Shown here one piece after another: positions 1 to 7,800 of a DNA stretch of 64,000 bases. The notes below the pieces were generated by a model, which was not told where the DNA came from, did not search any database, and was given only the letters and a program-made list of their open reading frames with translations. Every line of letters begins with the position of its first letter. Position 1 is the first letter of the stretch. Both the position numbers and the translations under genes were made by a program. Source of the DNA: CBDFNN01 sp965250215 (GTDB taxonomy: Bacteria; Bacteroidota; Rhodothermia; Rhodothermales; DATKEJ01); contig CBDFNN010000004.1 in the NCBI GenBank assembly GCA_965250215.1, forward strand, positions 744,001 through 808,000, read 5' to 3'.

Positions 1-336
1 AGTGTAGCTACCTTTTTTGGTACGTATTTGATTAACACCACGCGCAGTAAGAAATTATTGCGTCATGAGAAATTGAAATTACCCCATGGGGCAAAATTTT
101 GTGCCGTCAGGCCAGAGCATATTTGGCTTTCGGTTGATCAATTCAATAAACCAGATATTTTGTCCTTTAGGACCGAGGTAACCAACCATGTCTTCCAAGG
201 GGCAATTACTCTATTGAAATTGTACGTTTCCGATATTGACGGCTATTGGAGTGTTATAACATCCGAACCCGAAAAGTGGCTAACTTACTCAGAGCTCTAT
301 TGTAATTGGAAGGTGAAAAACACCCTCTCGTTCTAG
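1..336 (+). CDS. ABC transporter ATP-binding protein, C-terminal part (TOBE domain), partial
   Basis: The frame is open from the first base of the window, so this is the 3' end of a gene that begins upstream. The visible 111 or so residues resemble the TOBE region that follows the nucleotide-binding domain of CUT1/spermidine/iron-type import ATPases: a 'VATFFGTYLI' stretch (compare the usual 'A.F.G..N.'), then 'AVRPEHIWLS' (usual 'VRPE.I.LS'), a 'VFQGAITLLKLYV' strand pair and a closing 'NWKVKNTLSF'. A TTG at 28 could be mistaken for a start, but homology appears to begin before it. The ATPase core (Walker A/B, signature) lies outside the window, so the substrate cannot be stated. It ends 42 bases before the next gene on the same strand. 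Confidence 0.6.
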   Translation, partial: SVATFFGTYLINTTRSKKLLRHEKLKLPHGAKFCAVRPEHIWLSVDQFNKPDILSFRTEVTNHVFQGAITLLKLYVSDIDGYWSVITSEPEKWLTYSELYCNWKVKNTLSF

Positions 337-378
337 TCCAAAAATCTGTTCGATATTAAATCCCGGAAGTAGAATATT

Positions 379-987
379 GTGGAAATGGTAGTCAGAGTTC
401 CTCAAGTTGACAGTATTACAGTGCAAATGGCTGTGAAGACCGAATCATCCGAGCAGGTGGTTGCAGAGCACGTCTTGGAACGAATTCCACATATATTTAA
501 TGGAGACTGGAATCTGTACCGCGGTTGGCGAGCTAAATTGGCGTCGTTATTGAAAGTCGATCCTTGTAATATTTCGCTGACAGGGTCAGCCTGCGTCGGA
601 GTTAGTTTCAGTCCGCACAAGAATTTTTCTGAATTCGGTGATAGTTCAGACATCGACGTTGCCGTTATTTCACCTTTTCATTTTGATCTAGCCTGGAGAA
701 CTCTTCGCGCTTTTCGGCTTGTGAACGCCATTGATCAACGTGAAAGGAGATCAATTACCCAACATCAGACGAATTATATTTATTGGGGCTGCATAGCAAC
801 CGATAGAATTCTAAGACTCATGCCTTTTTGTAAAGAATGGACGATAGCAGCGTCACAAATGCAGGGAGTTTCGCCGACGGAAGGACGCGAAATAAATTTC
901 AGGATGTACCGAGATTATGAATCCCTTCGTCAATATCAATTATTAGGCGTTGAAAAACTCCAAACCTCATTACTCCCAGACGACTAA
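379..987 (+). CDS. nucleotidyltransferase-fold protein, partner of DUF262 gene
   Basis: This 202-residue soluble protein carries a Pol-beta-superfamily nucleotidyltransferase signature: 'LTGSA' (Gly69-Ser70) followed after an unusually long loop by 'SSDIDVAVIS', with Asp91 and Asp93 as the likely metal-binding pair. The loop contains 'FSPHKNF' and the next segment is 'FHFDLAWRTLRAF'. No third catalytic acidic residue is obvious. A GTG start at 379 with GGAAG ten bases upstream is used; ATG at 385 is the alternative. The stop is 17 bases before a DUF262 gene on the same strand, so the two are probably co-transcribed. Nucleotidyltransferase-like proteins occur in toxin-antitoxin and anti-phage systems, but the substrate here (nucleotide, tRNA or protein) cannot be read from sequence. 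Confidence 0.6.
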   Translation: MEMVVRVPQVDSITVQMAVKTESSEQVVAEHVLERIPHIFNGDWNLYRGWRAKLASLLKVDPCNISLTGSACVGVSFSPHKNFSEFGDSSDIDVAVISPFHFDLAWRTLRAFRLVNAIDQRERRSITQHQTNYIYWGCIATDRILRLMPFCKEWTIAASQMQGVSPTEGREINFRMYRDYESLRQYQLLGVEKLQTSLLPDD

Positions 988-1004
988 TATTAATTTAAAC
1001 CCCG

Positions 1005-2045
1005 ATGCCTCAGAATTTCCTTGTTTCGACAACCCATTCCGTTTCGTGGTTTCATAAAAGAATCGCTGATAATGAACTAGTTCTAAAACCAGATTTTCAA
1101 CGCAATCCCGTTTGGTCAAAAAAACAAAAAAGTTACCTGATAGATTCCATTTTAAGAGGATATCCGATTCCGGAGCTCTATATGCAAGAATTTACGGATG
1201 CGCTGGGTAATGAGAAATTTGTAGTTGTTGACGGGCAGCAGCGATTGAGAGCATGTGAAGAGTTTATCACAGGGCAGTTCAGGATTAACGGAGAGGATAC
1301 CCCTGAATGGAGCGACCTGTCCTTTGATGAGCTTGCTGAGAACGAGAAAAAGACAATTTATCAATATAACTTTGTTGTCAGGACTCTTCCAGAGATGCCG
1401 GATTCAGAACTTCGTTCGATGTTCACGAGGTTGAATCGAAATACCGTTGCCCTCAATCGACAAGAACTGCGACACGCGACTTTCTGGGGCTCCTTTATTA
1501 CTTGTATTGAGTCATTATCTGACAATGAGTCGTGGCTGGAACTTTCGGTTTTTAGTGCAAACGATGTGCGGCGAATGCTAGATATCGAATTTATTAGTGA
1601 GTTAACAATTGGATATTTGCACGGTGTTCAAAATAAAAAGGATTCTTTGGACAGATGGTATGGTGCCTATGAGGAAAGTTTTGAGGAACAATCGACAGTT
1701 GAGAATACCTTTTCCAAAGTATTGGGAGAAATGACGTCTTGCATTGCTGGTTTTGGCAAGACTAGATGGAGAAAGAAATCTGACTTTTACTCACTGTTTA
1801 TAGTGCTTGCAAACCGAAGTGACGCGTTACCTTTCGCAAGCAATCATCGTGAAGCCCTTGGGTCTGCTCTGAAACAATTTGGCGACGATGTTGACAAGTT
1901 TTTAAAAGAACCAGATGTCCACGTTGCTCTCAGTGATTCTGTCAAACGATATTCTGCGGCCGTAGAACGAGCTGCTTCGGATCTAAGTAATCGTCGAACT
2001 CGAAATAGGGAGTTAGTGAATCTGTTGACGGCAGCTACTAGCTAA
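1005..2045 (+). CDS. DUF262 domain protein (ParB/GmrS-like NTPase fold)
   Basis: A 346-residue protein with the DUF262 hallmarks: N-terminal 'KPDFQRNPVWSKKQKSYLID' followed by 'PIPELYMQ', then 'VVDGQQRLRA' (Asp76-Gly-Gln-Gln-Arg80-Leu), and 'FTRLNRNTVALNRQELRHA' in the helical part. DUF262 is the ParB-like NTP-binding/hydrolysing domain found in GmrSD, BrxU and SspE-type modification-sensing defence proteins and in many stand-alone proteins. The DUF1524 (HNH-type) nuclease domain often fused behind it is not visible; the C-terminal 150 residues are helical with no recognised motif. It sits directly behind the nucleotidyltransferase-like gene and 219 bases before rplK. A defence role is inference from family and pairing. 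Confidence 0.8.
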   Translation: MPQNFLVSTTHSVSWFHKRIADNELVLKPDFQRNPVWSKKQKSYLIDSILRGYPIPELYMQEFTDALGNEKFVVVDGQQRLRACEEFITGQFRINGEDTPEWSDLSFDELAENEKKTIYQYNFVVRTLPEMPDSELRSMFTRLNRNTVALNRQELRHATFWGSFITCIESLSDNESWLELSVFSANDVRRMLDIEFISELTIGYLHGVQNKKDSLDRWYGAYEESFEEQSTVENTFSKVLGEMTSCIAGFGKTRWRKKSDFYSLFIVLANRSDALPFASNHREALGSALKQFGDDVDKFLKEPDVHVALSDSVKRYSAAVERAASDLSNRRTRNRELVNLLTAATS

Positions 2046-2264
2046 TTCGCCATATTCCATGATGTGGACCCGATAATTAGTAATAACGCAGGATTTTGGT
2101 CTGAGGTTTATTATCAATCAAACGCCTCCCACGTGACGAAACCTTGCCGAGCCTTACGCGTGCAAGAGATTCTGTCCCAAATTTCGACTGGGACATCATT
2201 AACCTAATAAAAGCGGGAGCCTAGCCTCAAAAAAGGGCAACGCGACGGAACCGCGGGACGAATA
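2046..2264 (+). promoter_or_regulatory. leader region of the ribosomal protein/RNA polymerase operon
   Basis: This spacer separates the DUF262 gene from rplK. It contains a perfect 7-bp inverted repeat, TGTCCCA (2173-2179) and TGGGACA (2189-2195), with a 9-base loop and no T-run, and a possible 5-bp stem CTTGC/GCAAG around 2145-2165. Close to rplK there is a GGGAGCC element (2215-2221). GGGAGCC occurs again before rplA (2834-2840), where it is followed by GAAA and GGC. These are candidates for autogenous ribosomal-protein control, but I cannot match them to a specific known L1 site. secE and nusG, the usual genes upstream of rplK, are absent. Confidence 0.35.
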
Positions 2265-2810
2265 ATGGCAAAAAAGATTGACGGCTTTATCAAACTTCAG
2301 ATAAAAGCCGGACAGGCATCGCCTGCACCACCTATCGGCCCTGCATTGGGTCAAAAAGGAGTCAACATCATGGAATTCTGCAAGGCCTTCAACGCCTCCA
2401 CGCAGGATCGCATGGGTCTCCTTCTCCCTGTTGTTATCACGGTCTTCGCAGACAAGTCCTTTACCTTTATAGTAAAGTCTCCGCCTGCATCTACTCTGCT
2501 CAAAAAAGCAGCGAATATAGAGTCCGGATCTGACAACTCACGGAAGAACAAGGTCGCCGTAGTGACCTGGCAAGACTGCCGCGACATCGCTGAGCAAAAA
2601 ATGGAAGACTTAAATGCCTTTGACCTCGATCAAGCAGCCATGATGATTGCTGGCACCGCGCGATCCATGGGCATAATCGTACAAGGTAAACCCGGTGCGA
2701 CCGCTGCTGAAAAAGCCCAAACGGTCACCGTTGTCGAAGAAGAACCCGAATCTGAGGAAGCCGCAGAAGCTGCGCCGGCAGAAGTAGAAGAGCCAGCAGA
2801 GCAGGCCTAA
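2265..2810 (+). CDS. rplK: 50S ribosomal protein L11 with acidic C-terminal extension
   Basis: L11 binds the GTPase-associated region of 23S rRNA and supports factor binding and RelA activation. The N-terminal signature 'IKLQIKAGQASPAPPIGPAL' is intact and the core runs to about residue 142 ('MGIIVQGK'). The usual protein is about 141-147 residues; this one has 181 because of an Ala/Glu-rich tail (about 143-181, 'EEEPESEEAAEAA' type). The tail has no Lys or Arg beyond residue 150 and is likely disordered. It is the first gene of rplK-rplA-rplJ-rplL-rpoB-rpoC. It is certain as L11; the role of the tail is unknown. Confidence 0.98.
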   Translation: MAKKIDGFIKLQIKAGQASPAPPIGPALGQKGVNIMEFCKAFNASTQDRMGLLLPVVITVFADKSFTFIVKSPPASTLLKKAANIESGSDNSRKNKVAVVTWQDCRDIAEQKMEDLNAFDLDQAAMMIAGTARSMGIIVQGKPGATAAEKAQTVTVVEEEPESEEAAEAAPAEVEEPAEQA

Positions 2811-2871
2811 TAAACTAAACATGAGCTAAGCACGGGAGCCGAAAGGCGCTTGTACCGCAAATTCTCAACAC

Positions 2872-3576
2872 ATGGCAAAAGGAAAAAGATATCGTAAATC
2901 CCAGGAAGCACTGGCTGCTGCTGAATTCCCCGTCGGGCTGACAGAAGCATCCTCCCTCCTGAAGAAAATCGCTACGGCAAAGTTCGACGAGTCCGTAGAC
3001 ATTTGTGTTCAACTGGGTGTCGACCCAAAGAAAGCTGATCAGCTCGTTCGTGGAGTCGTTGCACTCCCGCACGGAACAGGTCGAGACATTCGTGTTCTCG
3101 TCCTCGCATCGGAAGGCCTCCAGCAGGAAGCTAAAGATGCCGGTGCTGAATATGTAGGTCTCCAAGATCTCGCCGACAAAATCAAAGGCGGCTGGACCGA
3201 ATTTGATGTCGTTGTTGCATCCCCGGATGTAATGGCTGTCGTTGGTCAACTTGGAAAGGTCCTCGGACCTAGAGGCCTCATGCCGAACCCAAAGAGTGGC
3301 ACTGTTACTCGTGAGGTTGGAAAGGCTGTTGGCGAAGTAAAGGCTGGAAAGATCGACTTCCGAGTCGACAAGCAAGGCAATGTCCATACTTCTATCGGAC
3401 GTGCCTCTTTCACAGAGACTCAAATTGAGGAGAATATGGAAGCCTTCCTGAGGGAAATCCTTCGACTCCGACCCGCATCCGCAAAAGGTATCTATGTAAG
3501 AGGTATCGATGTGTCATCTACGATGAGCCCGCCGATTGAGTTGGATCACGAACAAGTAGTTAACGACCTCCGATAA
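2872..3576 (+). CDS. rplA: 50S ribosomal protein L1
   Basis: A 234-residue L1, the protein of the mobile L1 stalk near the ribosomal E site and in many bacteria the translational repressor of its own operon. Family features are present: 'FDESVDICVQLGVDPKKADQ', 'LPHGTGR', 'LGPRGLMPNPKSGTVT' and a 'GKIDFRVDKQGNVH' stretch. Length is typical (about 230). The 61-base spacer before it carries GGGAGCCGAAAGGC (a GCC-GAAA-GGC mini-hairpin at 2838-2847) and GCTAAGCA (2825-2832). GCTAAGCA recurs before rplL, so both could be part of operon autoregulation (inference). Confidence 0.98.
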   Translation: MAKGKRYRKSQEALAAAEFPVGLTEASSLLKKIATAKFDESVDICVQLGVDPKKADQLVRGVVALPHGTGRDIRVLVLASEGLQQEAKDAGAEYVGLQDLADKIKGGWTEFDVVVASPDVMAVVGQLGKVLGPRGLMPNPKSGTVTREVGKAVGEVKAGKIDFRVDKQGNVHTSIGRASFTETQIEENMEAFLREILRLRPASAKGIYVRGIDVSSTMSPPIELDHEQVVNDLR

Positions 3577-3586
3577 GAATTAGAAC

Positions 3587-4111
3587 ATGACAAGACAAGA
3601 AAAAGAAGAGTCTGTAGCTCTGATCACGGAGCACCTGAAGGAAGCCAACTCGGTTTACCTCGCAGACTACTCTGGGTTGAGCGTTTCTCAGACAAACGAA
3701 CTCAGAAATCGATTTAGAGAAGCCGGTGTCAAGTACACTATTTACAAAAACACCCTTGCCAAGCTCGCGATGAAGGAAGTGGGTGGTTATGATGATCTCA
3801 TAGAGCATCTATCAGGACCAACTGCATTCGCTTTCACTAGCGATCCAGCTGCCCCGGCAAAGGTGATCAAGAAATTCCTCAAAGATGAGAAAATAGAGCG
3901 ACCGGAATTCCGGGCCGCGGTCATCGATGGTGGATTCTACGGCGCTGCTCAACTCGATGAGTTGGCTGCACTGAAATCAAGAGACGAATTACTCTCGGAT
4001 GTGATTGGATTGCTCCTATCACCAATGTCGACTGTGATTTCATCTCTACAATCCGTTGGTTCTGGATTGCTAGGCTCCATTAAGGAGATTGCAGCTAAAG
4101 CCGAAGGGTAA
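3587..4111 (+). CDS. rplJ: 50S ribosomal protein L10
   Basis: A 174-residue L10, which anchors the L7/L12 dimers in the ribosomal stalk. N-terminal 'MTRQEKEESVALITEHLKEA' and 'YLADYSGLSVSQTNELRNRF' are typical, as is 'YKNTLAKLAMKE'. The C-terminal helix that binds L12 ends 'LLGSIKEIAAKAEG'. It starts 10 bases after rplA, leaving no room for the classical L10-L12 leader binding site immediately upstream of rplJ; if such control exists, it must sit elsewhere in the operon. It is followed by an unusual repetitive spacer before rplL. Confidence 0.97.
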   Translation: MTRQEKEESVALITEHLKEANSVYLADYSGLSVSQTNELRNRFREAGVKYTIYKNTLAKLAMKEVGGYDDLIEHLSGPTAFAFTSDPAAPAKVIKKFLKDEKIERPEFRAAVIDGGFYGAAQLDELAALKSRDELLSDVIGLLLSPMSTVISSLQSVGSGLLGSIKEIAAKAEG

Positions 4112-4253
4112 AACGGAGCCGAGGAGCACTGGAGCACGGGAGCACAGAAATTCTGAGCCCCCGAGCGCCTGAGCCCCCGAGCACCCAAATAATAACATCC
4201 ATAATCAGCTAAGCAGGTTAATCCCGAGACCTTAGCAGGAAAAAACAAATACA
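4112..4253 (+). repeat. word-repeat spacer between rplJ and rplL, with hairpin before rplL
   Basis: Bases 4114-4186 consist of variants of GGAGCAC and GAGCCCCC. A left block (GGAGCCGAGGAGCACTGG, then GAGCACGGGAGCAC) is followed by CAGAAATTCTG at the centre and a right block of CTGAGCCCCCGAGC words, so the halves are imperfectly inverted. Downstream, GCTAAG (4208-4213) pairs with CTTAGC (4231-4236) just ahead of the rplL start. No open frame of interest is present. Insertion of such a repeat inside a highly expressed ribosomal operon is unexpected. It may act as mRNA structure that alters the L10:L12 ratio (inference). Confidence 0.6.
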
Positions 4254-4628
4254 ATGGCAGACATTAAAGAATTAGCAGAACAGCTAGTAAACCTAAGCAT
4301 CAAAGAAGCTAACGAATTGGCTACAGTTCTCGAAGAAGAGCATGGTATCAAGCCTGCTGCAGCTGCTGTTGCAGTTGCCGGACCTGCCGGTGGCGGTGGA
4401 GAAGCAGCCGAAGAGCAGACTGAATTCAACGTAATTCTTAAGGGCTTCGGTCAAAACAAGATTGCTGTTATTAAAGAAGTTCGTTCTATCACTGGTCTTG
4501 GTCTTAAGGAAGCCAAAGAAATGGTCGATGGCGCACCTAACACCCTGAAAGAAGCTATCTCGAAAGACGAAGCTGACGACATTAAGGGCAAGCTAGAGGC
4601 CGCTGGAGCCGAAGTAGAGCTTTCCTAA
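4254..4628 (+). CDS. rplL: 50S ribosomal protein L7/L12
   Basis: A 124-residue L7/L12, the multicopy stalk protein that recruits translational GTPases. It has the N-terminal dimerisation domain (about 1-33), an Ala/Gly-rich flexible hinge (about 34-55, 'AAAAVAVAGPAGGGG') and the conserved C-terminal domain 'VILKGFGQNKIAVIKEVR', 'GLGLKEAKEMVDGAP'. Length and layout are standard. A 232-base gap with a strong hairpin separates it from rpoB. Confidence 0.98.
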   Translation: MADIKELAEQLVNLSIKEANELATVLEEEHGIKPAAAAVAVAGPAGGGGEAAEEQTEFNVILKGFGQNKIAVIKEVRSITGLGLKEAKEMVDGAPNTLKEAISKDEADDIKGKLEAAGAEVELS

Positions 4629-4860
4629 CAAAACATATTTGAGTCGAATCGGCCCGTCCGCGATCACGGGCCGAATCGCATTGCCTCTAAGCTGAAGATT
4701 CCAAAGGAATTACATATAGCCAGTCCTGTAATCGAAGAAACAAGCTCTTCGATCATAGGCTGTTTTGCTATTTCCAGAGGGTATCGTAGGGCTAGCAGGC
4801 CTTTCCCGCTTTCTATCGCACCATTGCTAGGGTTTCTCACACATAGCTTGAAACTTTAAT
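4629..4860 (+). promoter_or_regulatory. rplL-rpoB intergenic hairpins, probable attenuator or processing site
   Basis: CGAATCGGCCCGT (4645-4657) pairs with ACGGGCCGAATCG (4666-4678) with one mismatch and an 8-base loop. It is a very stable stem, but no T-run follows, so it is not a standard intrinsic terminator. A second perfect 8-bp stem ATCGAAGA/TCTTCGAT lies near 4732-4754. E. coli has an attenuator plus an RNase III site in the equivalent gap; a similar role in setting RNA polymerase versus ribosomal-protein expression is inferred here. Confidence 0.5.
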
Positions 4861-7800
4861 ATGCCAAATCGCAATTGGACTTTTCAGCCTGAACGATCGT
4901 CTTTCGCAGAGATCACGCCGGCGCTGGACTATCCCGATTTTCTCGAAATCCAACTTCAAGCCTTTGAAGAATTTGTTCAAGACAATGTAGACGCGGAAGA
5001 ACGCGATGAAAAAGGCCTACAAAGGGTCTTTCTCGAGCACTTCCCTATACAGGACAGTCGCGAACGTTATATGCTTGAGTTTATCAAGTATATAATTGAT
5101 GCACCGAAACACTCTGAAGAGGAGTGTATCGCCCAAGGCCTATCTTTCTCTGTGCCTTTGAAAGCCACACTTCGGCTTTCGACCAGAGAGGACGAGGATG
5201 AGGATGAGCCGGAAGAGGCCATCGAACAAGATGTCTTCTTGGGCAATCTTCCCTTTATGACCTCAAAGGGCTCCTTCATTATTAATGGAGCAGAGCGTGT
5301 CATCGTTACCCAGCTACATCGTAGCCCGGGTGTTTTCTTTGGCACATCCGTTCACCCGAACGGTACCGCGCTGTATTCAGCTCGTGTCATTCCTTTCCGC
5401 GGTTCATGGATTGAATTCTCGACCGATGTGTCCAACATGATGTGGGCCTATATCGATCGGAAAAAGAAGCTCCCCGTGACCACGCTTCTTCGTGCACTTG
5501 GCTTCTCGAGCGATGAGGAGATTCTTGATCTCTTCGATCTCTCTGACAAGATTCAGATCACGACAAAGGCCAACTTCAAGAAGATTGTTGGGCGAAAGCT
5601 TGCCAACAACCTTTCTATCCAGAAGACCATCGAGGAAATCGATGAGGACACTGGTGAGGTTATCAGCGAGACCATGGAGTACGAAGTACTCTTCCCGGCA
5701 TCGCATGAGCTCGTCGAAGGCGATTACGACAAAATCAAAGAAAACGAAGTCAAGCAGATTTTCATCGTCTCTGAAAATGAGAGCGAAGAAGCTGACAAGC
5801 TGACCGTTGTTCAAACCCTTCGAAAGGATCCATCCCACTCTGAGGCTGAAGCCCTTGGCTATCTCTATCTCCAATTGAGGGGATCTGAGGCGCCAGATGA
5901 GGACACAGCTCGTGGCATGTTGGATCGACTTTTCTTTAGCGAGAAAAGATATGATCTCGGAGAAGTAGGTCGATATCGTCTCAATACCCGTTTGGGTATC
6001 AAGGGTGCTATGGATCGACTAACCCTCCATCCTGATGACATTCTAGCCATTATTCGTGAGTTGATCGACCTTAAGAACGGTCGTTCAAACATTGATGACA
6101 TTGACCACCTTGGAAACCGACGTGTTCGGACTGTTGGTGAGCAAATGTCGGCTCAGTTTTCTCTTGGCCTTGCCCGTATGGCAAGAACCATCAAGGAACG
6201 AATGAACCTAAGAGACGCGGACAAGATCACTCCTCAGGATTTGGTCAACTCCCGTACGATCTCTTCTGTCATCAATACCTTCTTTGGTACGAACCAGCTT
6301 AGCCAGTTCATGGATCAAACGAATCCATTGGCAGAGCTTACTCACAAACGACGGATGTCGGCTCTTGGACCCGGTGGTCTGACTAGAGAGCGTGCCGGTT
6401 TTGAGGTTCGTGACGTTCACTACACTCACTATGGTCGGCTCTGCCCGATTGAGACTCCCGAGGGTCCGAACATTGGACTGATATCATCGCTTTGTGTACA
6501 CGCAAAAGTGAATGACTTCGGCTTCATAGAGACACCTTATAGAAAGGTCGTCAATGGTGTGGTGACCAAGGATCTAGACTATCTAACTGCTGAAGAAGAA
6601 GACCAGAACGTCATCGCGCAGGCCAATGCCCCGATGGATGATGATGGCAACTTCCTCAACAATGACGTGAAATGTCGATACCAAGGTGACTTCCTGGTTT
6701 ACGAGCCAAAGGAGATCAACTACATGGACGTTTCTCCAAACCAGATCGTATCGCCTGCGGCGAGTTTGATTCCCTTCTTGGAGCATGATGATGCTAACCG
6801 AGCACTCATGGGATCAAACATGCAACGTCAAGCTGTACCGCTTCTACAACCTGAGTCCCCAATTGTGGGTACCGGTCTTGAAGCTCGTGTGGCACGTGAC
6901 TCTCGCGCACTTATTGTGGCAGAAGGAACGGGTGTTGTTGAGTCTGTCGATTCTAAAGGAATCACAGTCCGATACAATCAGTCATCTGACGATGAGATGG
7001 TTTCTTTCGAGGAGCCAATCAAGACTTACAAGCTCATCAAGTTCAGAAGGACAAACCAAGACACCTGCTATAACCAAAAGCCAGTTGTCAAGGTTGGCGA
7101 TAAAGTCAAACAAGGTGATCTTCTTGCCGATGGTTGCTCAACACAACGTGGTGAGCTCGGTCTAGGAAAGAACCTCCTCGTGGCCTTTATGCCATGGAGA
7201 GGCTATAACTTTGAGGATGCCATCGTCATCTCGGAGCGCGTTGTGACAGAGGATATCTATACCTCTCTTCACATCGAGCAGTTTGATCTCGAAGTTCGAG
7301 ACACCAAACGAGGTGAAGAGGAGCTGACACGTGAGATTCCAAACGTATCTGAAGAGGCCACTAAGGACCTTGACGAAACAGGTATCATTCGTGTTGGAGC
7401 CGACGTTGGACCTGGCGACATTGTCGTTGGAAAGATTACTCCGAAAGGAGAGACCGATCCTACGCCGGAAGAGAAACTGCTTAGAGCCATCTTTGGCGAC
7501 AAGGCAGGTGATGTTAAGGATGCGTCATTGAAGGCGAAGCCTGGCATGAAGGGTGTCGTTATCGACACCAAGCTCTTTGCCCGACGTAAGTCTGACGCCA
7601 TGTCTCGAAAAGAAGAGACCCGATTGCTAGAAGAGATTGATTCGACATTCAACGAGCACGTTGTCGTCTTGGATGAGACCTTCTATGAGAAGTTCTTCGA
7701 AATCGCTGTAGGCAATGAGTCGACTGGAATCGAGACAAAGCAAGGCCAAGTTCTTACCGCTGCCGGTTCTAAAGTAGCCAAGCCAAACTTTACTGACGTT

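Noticed and set aside
2046..2264. tRNA gene or attachment site upstream of rplK
   Set aside because: Only a 5-bp stem was found; no T-arm, anticodon arm or direct repeat could be assembled.
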